Assembly (NCBI GenBank): GCA_029555205.1
Contig: JAKPTB010000159.1
Location: 1 to 64,000 of the forward strand
From: Bacillota bacterium
GTDB lineage: Bacteria > Bacillota > Desulfotomaculia > Desulfotomaculales > Pelotomaculaceae
Direction: 5' to 3'
DNA: 64,000 bases
In this document: positions 7,843-16,827 of the stretch, in pieces
How the letters are laid out: every line of letters starts with the position of its first letter
Position numbering within the stretch: the first letter of the stretch is position 1
The notes under the pieces: generated by a model
Told to the model about the DNA's origin: nothing
The model's database searches: none
Seen by the model: the letters and a program-made list of their open reading frames with translations, nothing else
Made by a program: the position numbers and the translations under genes

Positions 7843-8186
7843 AGGATCTCACCCCGCTTATCGGTTTTTCCGGTTCACTCTTCTTTAACGGTTCAGCAGT
7901 CTAACCGGTTTTCGCCTATAAATACTGGTCCGTCTGTTAAAAGTTCTTCTTTCCTAATTTTAAGCTTTTTTTCCTGGTAGGAATACTTCTTCTTTTTTAC
8001 TGTATTCCCTCCTGCGTCCCTGCTTAAAAGCAGGCATTTGCAAGAAAATAAGGCTAAACCAGGACCGGCAGTTTTATAAAACTAAAAAAATTAATTTCTT
8101 AATAAAGGAAATAGCGTGGTAATTAAAGAATGAACCAGGAAATACTGTTCCCAAAACCCCTATGTTCAAAGGAGTGGTAATTCTTT
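7843..8186. other. Divergent intergenic region between the receptor and UspA genes
   Basis: This 344-base A/T-rich gap must hold the promoters of both divergent genes. I see pyrimidine tracts and TTAATTTCTTAATAAAG-type sequence near 8090 but no element I can name, and no small ORF with a ribosome site. Confidence 0.3.
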
Positions 8187-8624
8187 ATGTACAAAAATAT
8201 TTTAATAGCCGTCGACGGTTCCGAAATATCGACTAAAGCCGCCCAGCACGGCGCAGAGCTGGCTGCAAAACTGGGGGCCGGACTCACCCTCTTCCATGTG
8301 GTCCCCCCCCTGCCGTCCTTCGACAACATGTCCCCCGACCGCGTTGGAAACATCCACCAGGACATCGTCAACGAATTCGTCAAGCAAGGCCGGGAAATTT
8401 TGCGCCAAACGGAGGAAAAGCTGGCCGGGTACGGCCTGAACATCACCACCGGCATCACCGTGGGACACCCTGCCGAAGAAATCTGTAATAAGGTCGAAGC
8501 AGGCCAATTTGACCTTCTTGTTATGGGCAGCCGCGGCCTCGGCCAGATTAAGGGATATTTGATGGGAAGCGTTAGCAACAGGGTTTGCCGCCATGCCAGT
8601 TGCCCCGTTCTGATCGTGAGGTAG
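8187..8624 (+). CDS. Universal stress protein, UspA family
   Basis: Cytosolic protein of 145 residues with the single-domain Usp fold. It starts MYKNILIAVDGSE and ends with the ATP-binding signature GSRGLGQIKGYLMGSVS (G-2x-G-9x-GS) followed by HASCPVLIVR, so it is expected to bind nucleotide. Length and layout are standard for the family. AAGGAG lies 12 bases before the ATG. It is monocistronic: the upstream receptor gene is divergent and the liv operon converges on it. Its role in stress resistance follows from the family; the signal is unknown. Confidence 0.92.
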   Translation: MYKNILIAVDGSEISTKAAQHGAELAAKLGAGLTLFHVVPPLPSFDNMSPDRVGNIHQDIVNEFVKQGREILRQTEEKLAGYGLNITTGITVGHPAEEICNKVEAGQFDLLVMGSRGLGQIKGYLMGSVSNRVCRHASCPVLIVR

Positions 8625-8737
8625 GAACACGCCCTGGATCCCGGTTCCCTTAATAATATAGAAGATCTTAAATTATAGAAGATCTAAGCAAGGCCCGCCG
8701 GGTGCGCCGCCCCGTGCTCCCCGGAAGGCGCACCGGC

Positions 8738-8764
8738 AAAAAAAGGCGCCTGTTTACCAGGCGC
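8738..8764 (-). terminator. Terminator of the liv operon
   Basis: On the minus strand GCGCCTG-GTAAA-CAGGCGC forms a perfect stem followed by CTTTTTTT, about 50 bases past the livF stop. A classical intrinsic terminator. A second inverted repeat (GGTGCGCC/GGCGCACC at 8701-8734) lies next to it and may serve the opposing UspA transcript. Confidence 0.9.
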
Positions 8765-8811
8765 GGTTACGGGTGCGTAACACTATCATCTTCAATTCTT
8801 GAACAGTCATC

Positions 8812-9516
8812 CTAGATCCCCAGGTAGGCCTCCTTGATGTGCTCGTCGTTGAGCAGTTCCTTGCCGCTTCCCTGGAGGATGATGCTGCCGTTTTCCAGCA
8901 CATAGGCCCGGTGGCACAAATTTAAAGTCTGCACGACATTCTGCTCCACCAGCAAAACGGTGGTACCCTGTTCATTAATATCCTTCACTTTCTCAAAAAT
9001 CTGTTTGACCAGCACCGGGGCCAGGCCCAGGGAGGGCTCATCCATGATCAACAGCTTCGGCAGGGCCATCAATCCCCGGCCCAGGGCCAGCATTTGCTGC
9101 TGCCCGCCGCTCAGGGTGCCGGCCTCCTGGTTCTGTCTTTCTTCCAGGACGGGGAAAAGTTCAAAGACTTTTTGCATTGATTCTTTTCTCTTAGCCTTGG
9201 CCTCCGGCAGGAGGGACCCCATCTCCAGGTTTTCCCGCACGGTCATTTCCGGAAACAGCCTCCTGCCTTCCGGTACGTGGACTATGCCCAGCTCCGCAAT
9301 CTTGTAGCCCGGCAGCCTGGAAATATCCTTGCCCATGAATTCGATGGACCCCTTGTTGACCGGCAGCATGCCGGAAATAGCGTTCAATGAGGTGGTCTTG
9401 CCCGAACCGTTGGCTCCCAGCAGAACAACCAGTTCCCCCTGATGCACCTCAAAGGATACATCCCACAACACCTGAATGTCCCTGTAGCATACGTCAATAC
9501 CCTTTACTTTAAGCAT
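8812..9516 (-). CDS. livF: Branched-chain amino-acid ABC transporter ATP-binding protein LivF
   Basis: Cytosolic ATPase of 234 residues energising high-affinity import of branched-chain amino acids or related substrates. It shows Walker A GANGSGKTT, the ABC signature LSGGQQQM, Walker B LLIMDEPSLGL and an H-loop region in the usual order and spacing. The ATG at 9516 is chosen because the family begins MLKVKGID-type and because it overlaps the livG stop by eight bases, the common livG/livF coupling. It is the last gene of livK-H-M-G-F and is followed by a strong terminator. Confidence 0.93.
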   Translation of the reverse strand: MLKVKGIDVCYRDIQVLWDVSFEVHQGELVVLLGANGSGKTTSLNAISGMLPVNKGSIEFMGKDISRLPGYKIAELGIVHVPEGRRLFPEMTVRENLEMGSLLPEAKAKRKESMQKVFELFPVLEERQNQEAGTLSGGQQQMLALGRGLMALPKLLIMDEPSLGLAPVLVKQIFEKVKDINEQGTTVLLVEQNVVQTLNLCHRAYVLENGSIILQGSGKELLNDEHIKEAYLGI

Positions 9517-10228
9517 AGGCGTCACCCAGGTAAGCTTTAATAACCTCCGGATGGTTGGCAATCTCCTCCGGCTTCCCCATAGCAATTTCACTCCCGAAAT
9601 TAATAGCCAGGATCCGGTCGGAGATCCCCATCATCACCTTCATGATGTGCTCCACAATGATAATCGTAATCCCCCTGTCCCGGATCCTGCGGATGAGGTC
9701 GATGGCCTCCTCGGATTCTTTGGGATTCAAGCCCGCACAGGTCTCGTCCAGCATGATCAGGGTCGGCTCGGTGGCCAGGGACCTGGCAATTTCCAGGCGC
9801 TTGCGCAGGGGAATGGGCAAACCCTTGGCCTCCCGGTGGCTATACCTTTCCAGACCGCAGAATTCAATGATTTCTTCAGCTTTATGCCTGGCTTTCCCGA
9901 TGCTCCCGGTGCGCAGGAAGGCCCCCGCCATGACATTTTCGATAACACTCATGCGCCGCAGGGGTTTAACCACCTGGAAGGTCCGGCCTATACCCATTTC
10001 ACAGATTTTATGGGCGGGAACCGTATCAATGCGCTTCCCCTGAAAGTAGATTTCTCCGGAGGTCAATGGGAAAAAGCGGCTGATCAGGTTGAATACCGTG
10101 GTCTTTCCGGAGCCGTTGGGGCCGATAATACCGAAGATTTCTCCCTGTTCCACCTTAAAGCTCAAGTTACAGACGGCTGCCAGCCCGCCAAACTTTTTTG
10201 TTATATTTTTTACTTCAAAAAAGTTCAC
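9509..10228 (-). CDS. livG: Branched-chain amino-acid ABC transporter ATP-binding protein LivG
   Basis: Second ATPase of the importer, 239 residues. Walker A is GPNGSGKTT; the normally LSxGQ-type signature is reduced to GLPIPLRKRLEIARSLA, which is typical of LivG proteins (GLPYGxQRRLEIARAL); Walker B is LIMLDETCAGLNPKE. The GTG at 10228 is preferred: it lies one base after the livM stop with a G-rich site upstream, and upstream codons in this frame belong to livM sequence. It forms a heterodimer with LivF at the membrane under LivH/LivM. Confidence 0.92.
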   Translation of the reverse strand: MNFFEVKNITKKFGGLAAVCNLSFKVEQGEIFGIIGPNGSGKTTVFNLISRFFPLTSGEIYFQGKRIDTVPAHKICEMGIGRTFQVVKPLRRMSVIENVMAGAFLRTGSIGKARHKAEEIIEFCGLERYSHREAKGLPIPLRKRLEIARSLATEPTLIMLDETCAGLNPKESEEAIDLIRRIRDRGITIIIVEHIMKVMMGISDRILAINFGSEIAMGKPEEIANHPEVIKAYLGDAYA

Positions 10229-10229
10229 C

Positions 10230-11183
10230 CTACACACCCCCCGATAGGCTTTCTTTTTTCCGCGACATGATTCGCTTGATAAGATCGAGTTCACCAACGA
10301 TGCCGTTGGGCAGGAACATGATGATCAGGCAGACAAGAATACCAAAGATTAAGACGTTGGCAGACCCGAGGGTGGTGCGGAAAATCTCGCCCAGGAAGAT
10401 ATAAATCAAAGCTCCCACTGTGGGTCCCCAGGTCGTGGCGACACCACCGAGCATTACCACCAGGATTACCATGACCGAGATGTTGGACAGGTTGAAAACA
10501 ATGTGAGGGTCGATAAAAGCAACGTAATTGGTGTAGAAAGCCCCGGCCAGGCCGGTGAAAAAGGCGCTGGGAAGCAGGGCAAAGTTCTTATACAGAGTGG
10601 TGGGTATCCCCAGGGAGGTTGCCGCATCCTGATCCTCCCGGATGGAAACCAGGTAATAACCTATCTTGGAGTGGACAATCAGGTACGTGATTAAGACAGT
10701 GAGCAGCAGCATGGCCAGGCCCACATAGTAGTAGAATACCTTTGAAGTGATTTCCGGCATGATCAGTATTCCCTTGGCGCCGTTGGTTATAGATACCAGG
10801 TTGATGAACAGAAGCCGGAATATTTCACCAAGGGCCAGCATGGCCAGGGCAAAATACGGTCCCCTGAGGCGGAAACAAATCAGCCCGATGGGCAGGGATA
10901 TAATAGCGGCCGCAATGGGACCGAGGAGCATACCCCACCAGGGGGAGATCCCGAAGTGAAAAATCAGGAAACCTGCAGTATACGCCCCCACCCCGAAGAA
11001 AGCCGCGTGACCGAAGGAAACCTGGCCTGCATACCCTCCCAGAAGGTTCCAGGCGGTGCCGATAACCGCCCACATCATGACGAGGATCAGCATGTGCAGC
11101 TGGTACGGGGCATTAATAAATAAAGGAAGAACGGCAGCTAAAACCACAAAAATGGCGGTGTAGATTATATTTTTGTTTTTCAT
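10230..11183 (-). CDS. livM: Branched-chain amino-acid ABC transporter permease LivM
   Basis: Membrane permease subunit of 317 residues with about eight to ten hydrophobic helices. The segment NLLGGYAGQVSFGHAAFFGVGAY is a strong LivM signature, and a GVATTWGPTVGALIYI segment near the C-terminus fits the family. It pairs with LivH to form the translocation pore. The ATG at 11183 lies four bases from the livH stop, so the genes are tightly coupled. Confidence 0.93.
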   Translation of the reverse strand: MKNKNIIYTAIFVVLAAVLPLFINAPYQLHMLILVMMWAVIGTAWNLLGGYAGQVSFGHAAFFGVGAYTAGFLIFHFGISPWWGMLLGPIAAAIISLPIGLICFRLRGPYFALAMLALGEIFRLLFINLVSITNGAKGILIMPEITSKVFYYYVGLAMLLLTVLITYLIVHSKIGYYLVSIREDQDAATSLGIPTTLYKNFALLPSAFFTGLAGAFYTNYVAFIDPHIVFNLSNISVMVILVVMLGGVATTWGPTVGALIYIFLGEIFRTTLGSANVLIFGILVCLIIMFLPNGIVGELDLIKRIMSRKKESLSGGV

Positions 11184-11187
11184 CGGC

Positions 11188-12063
11188 TCACCTCCTCGTC
11201 AAACTTCTGAAACCGCCGGGCAGGAACAGCAGCACCAGCAAAAAGATCACCAGGCCGACGATGTCCTTATAGCCCATGGAGATATAGGTGGCTCCCAGTG
11301 ATTCGGCGATACCGAGGACCAGGCCCCCAACGGCCGCGCCCATAGTACTGCCCATGCCGCCCAGAATTGTGATGATGAAGGACTTTGCCGTAAACAGGTG
11401 ACCGATATCCGGCCAGAGGTAAAACAGGGGCAGCAGCAGCGAACCGCCGGCTGCGGCCAGGGCGGAGCCCAGCCCGAAGGTAATCATGGTGATTCTGGAA
11501 GAATTGACACCCATGTAAACAGCCGCGTCCCGGTCCTGGGCCGTAGCCCGGATGGCCCTGCCGGTATCGGTCCGGGTCAGGAAAAGGTGCAGGAGAAAGG
11601 TAAAGGCCATGGCTATAATAAAACCGATAACCATCGGCACGCTGATGGACATGTCTCCCAGCATGACCGTACTGGATGAATAGCCGGTTGATACGGACCG
11701 GTAATCGGATTTAAAGATCAGCCGCATGGTTTCAGTTAAAACCAGCATGATTCCCACCGTCAGCAGCACCTGGTTTTCAGGAAGAATAGAATCGACCTCA
11801 ACCAGCCGGTTAATCATGTAATTCTGGATCAGGCAGCCGATGAAAAACAGGATCGGCATCGCTATAAACATGCCCAGGTAGGGGTCTATGCCGAACTCTT
11901 TGAAACAAACATAAGTTACGTACATTCCCACCATCACCAGAGCGCCGTGAGCCAGGTTAATTATTTTCATGACACCCATAATCAAGGTCATCCCAATGGC
12001 GATCAACGCGTACATCCCCCCCAGCAGGATGCCGCAGATTACTGTCTGACCAAACAACAACAT
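11188..12063 (-). CDS. livH: Branched-chain amino-acid ABC transporter permease LivH
   Basis: Membrane permease subunit of 291 residues. LLGGMYALIAIGMTLIMGVMKIINLAHGAL is the classical LivH N-terminal signature, and LGGMGSTMGAAVGGLVLGIAES near residue 230 is also diagnostic. The ATG at 12063 was chosen because GGGGGG lies nine bases upstream and because the signature then begins at the usual distance; the open frame extends 43 codons further without family similarity. It belongs to one operon with livM, livG and livF; livK lies 256 bases upstream on the same strand. Confidence 0.92.
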   Translation of the reverse strand: MLLFGQTVICGILLGGMYALIAIGMTLIMGVMKIINLAHGALVMVGMYVTYVCFKEFGIDPYLGMFIAMPILFFIGCLIQNYMINRLVEVDSILPENQVLLTVGIMLVLTETMRLIFKSDYRSVSTGYSSSTVMLGDMSISVPMVIGFIIAMAFTFLLHLFLTRTDTGRAIRATAQDRDAAVYMGVNSSRITMITFGLGSALAAAGGSLLLPLFYLWPDIGHLFTAKSFIITILGGMGSTMGAAVGGLVLGIAESLGATYISMGYKDIVGLVIFLLVLLFLPGGFRSLTRR

Positions 12064-12319
12064 ACGTTTACCCCCCAAAAATAATCCCCAAATTGGTTCG
12101 CAAAACAGCAGCACAGGAAAAAGGCAACAGGATGCCTCCGGCTGTTCCGGCAAAAGCAGGCTGCGGTACCCGCCTTTACCTGCGGCGTCCACCGCAGCCG
12201 TGAATCATGCCGGTCAACCAGTTAAAAAATACATCCCTGGACAGCTTATTCCAGAACAAAACATTTGACTAAAGAAAGGTTAACCCCTTGCCTTTCCTCT
12301 GTGCCGTATTTATCTTCTT

Positions 12320-13540
12320 TTACCGCTCCCGCCAATTGGGAACCGGGTACACATAGTCCGCTGATTTTACATTTTCAGGCCAAACCACTTCCAGCTTGCC
12401 CTTCTGCCACTGAACAACGTAGGTGTTGGGCTTGTTCTGGTTGGTGTAGCCCTCCCAGTCTTCAAATTTGATGGGACCCATAATGGTCTGCAGGTCTGTT
12501 TCCTTCAGGGCCTTTTGAACCGCCGTGTTGCTGGTGTCCTGGGCCCTGCTCAGGGCGTCGGCAATAACGTACATCGTTGCGTAAGCCTGGGCGCCGTGGT
12601 AGTCGGGCTCTTTCTGGTACTTCTTCTTATAGTTTTCAAAAAACTCGCCGGCACCGGGCCAGGCTACGTTGGGCACCCACAACGTCGTGGAAGCGATAAA
12701 CTCCGAGGCGTCACCGGCGTTGTCCTTGAATTCCGGCATGGTGTAGCCGGCGCCGCCGCCCACAAAGAGATCCACGTTAAAATCAAGTTCTTTCATCTGC
12801 TTGCAGATCATGGCGGCGTCCATCACGTAGGACACTGCGAAGACCATATCGGGATTGGTGCTTCTCATATTGGCCAGCATGGGCTTGAAGTCGATGGCCC
12901 CGTGTTCGTAGTGCTGGTCGAAGACAATATTGATGCCCCTCTTGGCGCAGTCCTCCCGGAAGCCTTTAGCCGAGGAAGTGCCGAAATCCGTATTCTCATA
13001 AATCACTGCCACGTTTTTGGGTTTGACAACCTGCTCGATCATTTCCCAGAGGGCTCCGGTGTACTTGCTGGCGGGAGCCGCCGTACCCCTGAAAACATAC
13101 TGCCAGCCTTTTTTGGTAATTTCATCGGAAGAACCGGTAACAACCAGAAACGGTGTATTCAAGGCCTGGGCCGAACCCGCGATGACGTTGGTACAGGCGC
13201 TGCTGTAACCGCCGCTGAGCATGACAACCTTATCCTGATTGACCAGTTTTTCCGTGGCTGACTTGGCCACATCCTGCTTCCCCTGATCATCCTCAAACAT
13301 AAGCTGGATTTCTTTACCGTTGACAGTTGTTTTGCCGGCCGCCTTCAGTTCCTCATAGGCCATCTCAAAGGCATTCTTTTCCATTGTGCCGAACATGGCC
13401 TCACTACCGGTTAAAGGCAGAATAATACCAACTTTGATTACATCCGTGGAGGACTGCTTTGCCCCACCGCAACCGCCGGCTACCAGCATCAAACCTACCG
13501 CTACAACTAACAGGACAATTAGCCATCTTTTCTCTTTCAC
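12320..13540 (-). CDS. livK: Branched-chain amino-acid-type ABC substrate-binding lipoprotein LivK
   Basis: Extracellular binding lipoprotein of 406 residues. The signal peptide ends VAGGC (Cys about residue 24). The mature part starts IKVGIILPLTGSEAMFG, the type I periplasmic binding fold of LivK/LivJ proteins, and contains LSGGYSSACTNVIAGSAQ, PFLVVTGSSDEIT and VIYENTDFGTS motifs. It starts at GTG 13540 with GGAGGT six bases upstream. It leads the livH-M-G-F genes on the same strand. Exact substrate is uncertain: this family also includes amide, urea and aromatic-compound binders. Confidence 0.9.
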   Translation of the reverse strand: MKEKRWLIVLLVVAVGLMLVAGGCGGAKQSSTDVIKVGIILPLTGSEAMFGTMEKNAFEMAYEELKAAGKTTVNGKEIQLMFEDDQGKQDVAKSATEKLVNQDKVVMLSGGYSSACTNVIAGSAQALNTPFLVVTGSSDEITKKGWQYVFRGTAAPASKYTGALWEMIEQVVKPKNVAVIYENTDFGTSSAKGFREDCAKRGINIVFDQHYEHGAIDFKPMLANMRSTNPDMVFAVSYVMDAAMICKQMKELDFNVDLFVGGGAGYTMPEFKDNAGDASEFIASTTLWVPNVAWPGAGEFFENYKKKYQKEPDYHGAQAYATMYVIADALSRAQDTSNTAVQKALKETDLQTIMGPIKFEDWEGYTNQNKPNTYVVQWQKGKLEVVWPENVKSADYVYPVPNWRER

Positions 13541-14522
13541 ATTTTTACCTCCTTTTTGTAATCTCTTTATCTAGCTAATATCATCCCCGTCTCTCCTTTC
13601 ACACCTCCTCATTGAATCTTAAAGTAAGTAGCGGCATGTGATGGATGCCACATACACCAGTCTCATCCTGCTAAAAAACCGCCGGCTCCGGGTATCCGGG
13701 ACAGGCCCGCGGAGCTGGGAGCTTAAAAGTTATCCCTGCTACCGTCTCCGCTGCCTGTTTTAGGTTTTAAACTAGCCCGCCTGTCAAGAACCTGAAGGGG
13801 AAAAATCCCGGAAGAACAATAATTAATCATAAGGATAATTTAATAGAACATTAAATCCCTATGTTTTGTTAAATATGTTGTTATTTAAACATAAGATTTA
13901 ATAATAATGAGGGGAACCGGAAGGATTTGACGGCAATAAACCTGCCGAGGGCAATCCATAGCCTTTATTATGTACATTAATATGGGTAAATTAACCTAAT
14001 TATAACATACTCAAACAATTTACAGTATACAAATAATTTAAATTTTTATAATTTTTTGTTTATTCCAGCGGGTCCTACCCCCTTAAAAAGTCCCGGGCAG
14101 CCCTGAAAAAGCAGGGGAAATGGGTACACAGCCCGGATCAAGCACAAGTCACATTTATTATAATTAGTTTTATTTCTTTAGAAAACAATTAGCTCATAAA
14201 GGTACAAAGTATTTATAATGTTTTGTGTATTCAAAATATCATATACAATGCCACAATTCAGTCATATCAGCCCCGCAGGCCGGAGCCGGTCCGGCTGACG
14301 GTTAAATTCAGCTTCCGGTAGCAGCCGCTCCCCTTCCAAACCACCGGCCCTTCCCTGCTCCTGCTGTACAGAACCCGCAGAACCCGCTGAGCTACCATCT
14401 CAATATTTTCAACCACAGGCTCTTACCGGCTCGCCCCGCCTGGCTACTTGCGCAGCAGCAGGGCCAATGCTATCTTATTTATAGAAAAAAGTTTATAGAA
14501 AACAAAGCCGAGGAGTGATCTT
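13541..14522. other. Long non-coding region upstream of livK
   Basis: Nearly 1 kb without a credible gene. The part next to livK is its leader, including a possible attenuator hairpin at 13672-13712. From about 13790 to 14270 the DNA is strongly A/T-rich (for example 13850-14060), in contrast to its surroundings; this could hold promoters or an upstream activating region. From 14270 to 14510 it is GC-rich again with no ORF supported by a ribosome site. Confidence 0.4.
13672..13712 (-). promoter_or_regulatory. Possible attenuator hairpin in the livK leader
   Basis: On the minus strand GCTCC...GGG pairs with CCC-GGAGC, followed by CGGCGG and TTTTTT, about 130 bases upstream of the livK start. 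The stem has a two-base bulge. It resembles an intrinsic terminator in a leader, which would allow attenuation, but no aptamer or leader peptide was recognised. Confidence 0.3.
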
Positions 14523-15098
14523 ATGGTTACGAGGAGAAGAGCACCCCGCCGTAAATCAAAGAAAACCTGTCTTTCTTCCCCCGCACATTTTGAAGGGGAA
14601 GAAAAACAGGTTTTACAGGTATCCGCTGAGTCCGAAAACCGGGAGCAGCCGGTGCGGGAGGATCCGGTCAGGGAGCAGCCGGTCCAGGAAGAGCCGGCCA
14701 AAGAGCAGCCACCAACTTTATCAACTAGCATGCCCGTTGCCGTTATCCTGGAAATTCTGGCCCGGGAATATAGCCGGGACGCCCAGGGAGAAGCCCTGTG
14801 CCGCGCCGCTGTAAGCATTGCCGAAGAAAGCGGGCTCCTGGAACACTACCGTGCCATCTGGGAAGCGGAGGAAACAAACCTCTCCGGGAAACACTCCTAC
14901 CTGCTTTTTGAACGGCGTCAATCCCTGGACCTGATCAACTTCCACAAGAGTAAAAACAACCAGCCGGCCCTGGAAAAAGAGCTTGCCCACTTACGGCTGG
15001 TGGAAGGCCGCCTCCTCCTGGGCGCCTCCCAGTCGTCCGGCATCACCGACGAAGACCTGGCCAAGCTGGAGGAATTCATCAAATATTCCGGCTTTTAA
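14523..15098 (+). CDS. Hypothetical protein with Arg-rich start and EQPV-type repeats
   Basis: A 191-residue protein with a good ribosome site (GAGGAG, eight bases before the ATG). Residues 1-15 are very basic (MVTRRRAPRRKSKK). Residues about 38-65 are a low-complexity run of REQPVRED, REQPVQEEP and KEQPP units. From about residue 70 the chain is a predicted helical domain (PVAVILEILAREYSRDAQGEALCRAAVSIAEESG ... LEKELAHLRLVEGRLLLG) without membrane segments. No family was recognised. It stands alone, with long non-coding DNA before it and converging genes after it. Confidence 0.7.
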   Translation: MVTRRRAPRRKSKKTCLSSPAHFEGEEKQVLQVSAESENREQPVREDPVREQPVQEEPAKEQPPTLSTSMPVAVILEILAREYSRDAQGEALCRAAVSIAEESGLLEHYRAIWEAEETNLSGKHSYLLFERRQSLDLINFHKSKNNQPALEKELAHLRLVEGRLLLGASQSSGITDEDLAKLEEFIKYSGF

Positions 15099-15118
15099 TT
15101 ACTGGAATACGCCTCAAG

Positions 15119-15232
15119 CCCCCTGGCTTTAGCTATGGGGATATAAGGCGCGCCGGGCGTTGGCCCGGCAAATTTCCAGGCAGATACTTGCGTGCTATAG
15201 TTTTGGGAACACCCTGGCTTTAGCTATGGGGA
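15119..15232. repeat. Two copies of a CCCTGGCTTTAGCTATGGGG hairpin element
   Basis: CCCTGGCTTTAGCTATGGGGA occurs at about 15121 and again at about 15212, 91 bases apart. Each copy can fold into a small imperfect hairpin (CCCC/GGGG with TGGC/GCTA inside). The core GGCTTTAGC is also the core of the terminator at 42815-42842. Such hairpins resemble IS200/IS605-type end structures, but no transposase is adjacent, so they may be remnants or terminators of the converging genes. Confidence 0.55.
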
Positions 15233-15339
15233 GGCTCAGAGCTGCAATCCTTCTGTAGCGGGTACCCGGGTTATTTTTTAATATAGCTGCAACTTTCTGC
15301 AACGGGTAGCCGGGTTATCAAGTTATTAAGTTTATTAAG

Positions 15340-16752
15340 TTACTGGGTTTTGGGGAGACGGACGGTGAAGGTGCTGCCCTCCCCTTCCCGGCTCTGCACA
15401 CCAATGGTCCCCCCGTGCTGTTCCACAATCCAGCGGGCAATAGCCAGCCCCAGTCCGGTGCCGTCGCACTGCCTGGTCCTGTCTGCCCGGTAAAAACGGT
15501 CGAAGACGCGGGGAAGATCACTTTCGGCGATACCAGCCCCGGTATCGCGGACAGCAACCTCCACCCAACCCTCCTGCAGCCGTCCTTCCAGGTAAACTGT
15601 CCCCCCGGCCCCGGTATAAATAAAGGCATTGTCCAGCAGGATCAGGAAAAGCTGCTTCAGGGAGTCGGCATTCCCCTGGACGGATACGCCTTCCAGCATA
15701 CCGGTGCCTGCTGCTACAAAGTCCACTTCCCCCGCCAGGATCGAGGACTGCCGGATGACATCGGCAAGCAGCCTGCCCATGTCCACGGGACCCATCTCCA
15801 GTTTGAACCCGGAGTCGGCCCGGGCCAGGGCCAGCAGGTCGGCGACCAGCCTGGACATTCTTTCCGCCTCACCGGCTATGTCGTCCAGCGCCTCCGCCCG
15901 GGTTTGCGGGTCCTGGTCACCCATTTTCCGCAGCAGCTCAACGTTGCCCCGGATTATGGTCAGCGGTGTCCGGAGTTCGTGCGAGGCGTCGGAAAGGAAG
16001 CGCCGCTGGGCCGCCCCGGCCTCCTCCAGCACCTGGTAAGCCCGGTGCAGGCGCTCCAGCATGCGGTTAAGGGTTTCGGCCAGACGGCCCACTTCGTCCC
16101 TGGGACCGCTGTAATGAATGCGCCTGGTCAGATCCTGGGCCTCCTGGATTGCCGAAGCCGCCTCGGTCATCCGGTCGATGGGCCTCAGGGCCTGACCGGC
16201 CATGATCCAGCCCAGGGTACTGGTCAGGAAAAGAGTAATCCCGCTGCCGAGAAAAAGCAGAATCCGCAACCTGCCCAGGGTGGCCTCCATCAGCCCCATA
16301 GTCCGTCCCACCTGCAGCACACCCACCAGCTGGTTGTTGTAAACCAGGGGCCGGTTGTAGATGCGGATGCTCTGGTCGCCGGCCATTACCGTCTCGTAAA
16401 ACTCTTTACCCCTGGCTGCCTGCCGCAGCGTATCCTCGCTCAGGGGCATGATCTGCCCGCCCAGGTTTCTGGACTGGACAGCCACGCTCCCGTTCCGTTC
16501 CAGCACCTGGATGTAGGTGTTGGGGCTGGAAAAGACATCCATATTGGGAAGCACCACCTGCCGCAGGGGAAAAATATTGTTTTCCACGATCCTGGTGGAG
16601 CGGACCACATCCCGGGCAATTTCAGCAATGGCCCGGTCTGTCTCGGCAGTCAGGTTGTGCTGCATAATAAAATAAACCAGGGCGCCGAAAAACAACAGGG
16701 TCAGGGCCAGAAAGCCGCTGTATAGAAAGGTGAGCTTCAAGCGCAGGGACAT
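15340..16752 (-). CDS. Sensor histidine kinase, HAMP type
   Basis: Membrane sensor kinase of 470 residues. Two transmembrane helices (about 8-30 and 165-185) flank an extracytoplasmic sensor; a HAMP domain follows, then the H-box SDASHELRTPL with the phosphorylatable His (about residue 252), an N-box LILLDNAFIYT, and G-boxes DTGAGI and GTGLGLAI of the ATPase domain. It is encoded 75 bases downstream of an OmpR-type response regulator on the same strand and must be its partner. The ATG at 16752 fits an AGAGGA site; the GTG at 16761 is too close to it. The neighbouring HtrA gene, also on this strand, hints at an envelope-stress role. Confidence 0.9.
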   Translation of the reverse strand: MSLRLKLTFLYSGFLALTLLFFGALVYFIMQHNLTAETDRAIAEIARDVVRSTRIVENNIFPLRQVVLPNMDVFSSPNTYIQVLERNGSVAVQSRNLGGQIMPLSEDTLRQAARGKEFYETVMAGDQSIRIYNRPLVYNNQLVGVLQVGRTMGLMEATLGRLRILLFLGSGITLFLTSTLGWIMAGQALRPIDRMTEAASAIQEAQDLTRRIHYSGPRDEVGRLAETLNRMLERLHRAYQVLEEAGAAQRRFLSDASHELRTPLTIIRGNVELLRKMGDQDPQTRAEALDDIAGEAERMSRLVADLLALARADSGFKLEMGPVDMGRLLADVIRQSSILAGEVDFVAAGTGMLEGVSVQGNADSLKQLFLILLDNAFIYTGAGGTVYLEGRLQEGWVEVAVRDTGAGIAESDLPRVFDRFYRADRTRQCDGTGLGLAIARWIVEQHGGTIGVQSREGEGSTFTVRLPKTQ

Positions 16753-16827
16753 TTCCCTCACTTCCTCTTAAGCACTCTAAAATATCACCGGATGGCAGAT
16801 GGAGCAGATGGATCTTTGAACCGGCGC

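Noticed and set aside
15415-16725. 436-codon plus-strand frame opposite the histidine kinase
   Set aside because: It is a shadow frame caused by GC bias; the composition is G/P/H/Q-rich without domains, while the opposite strand has all kinase motifs.
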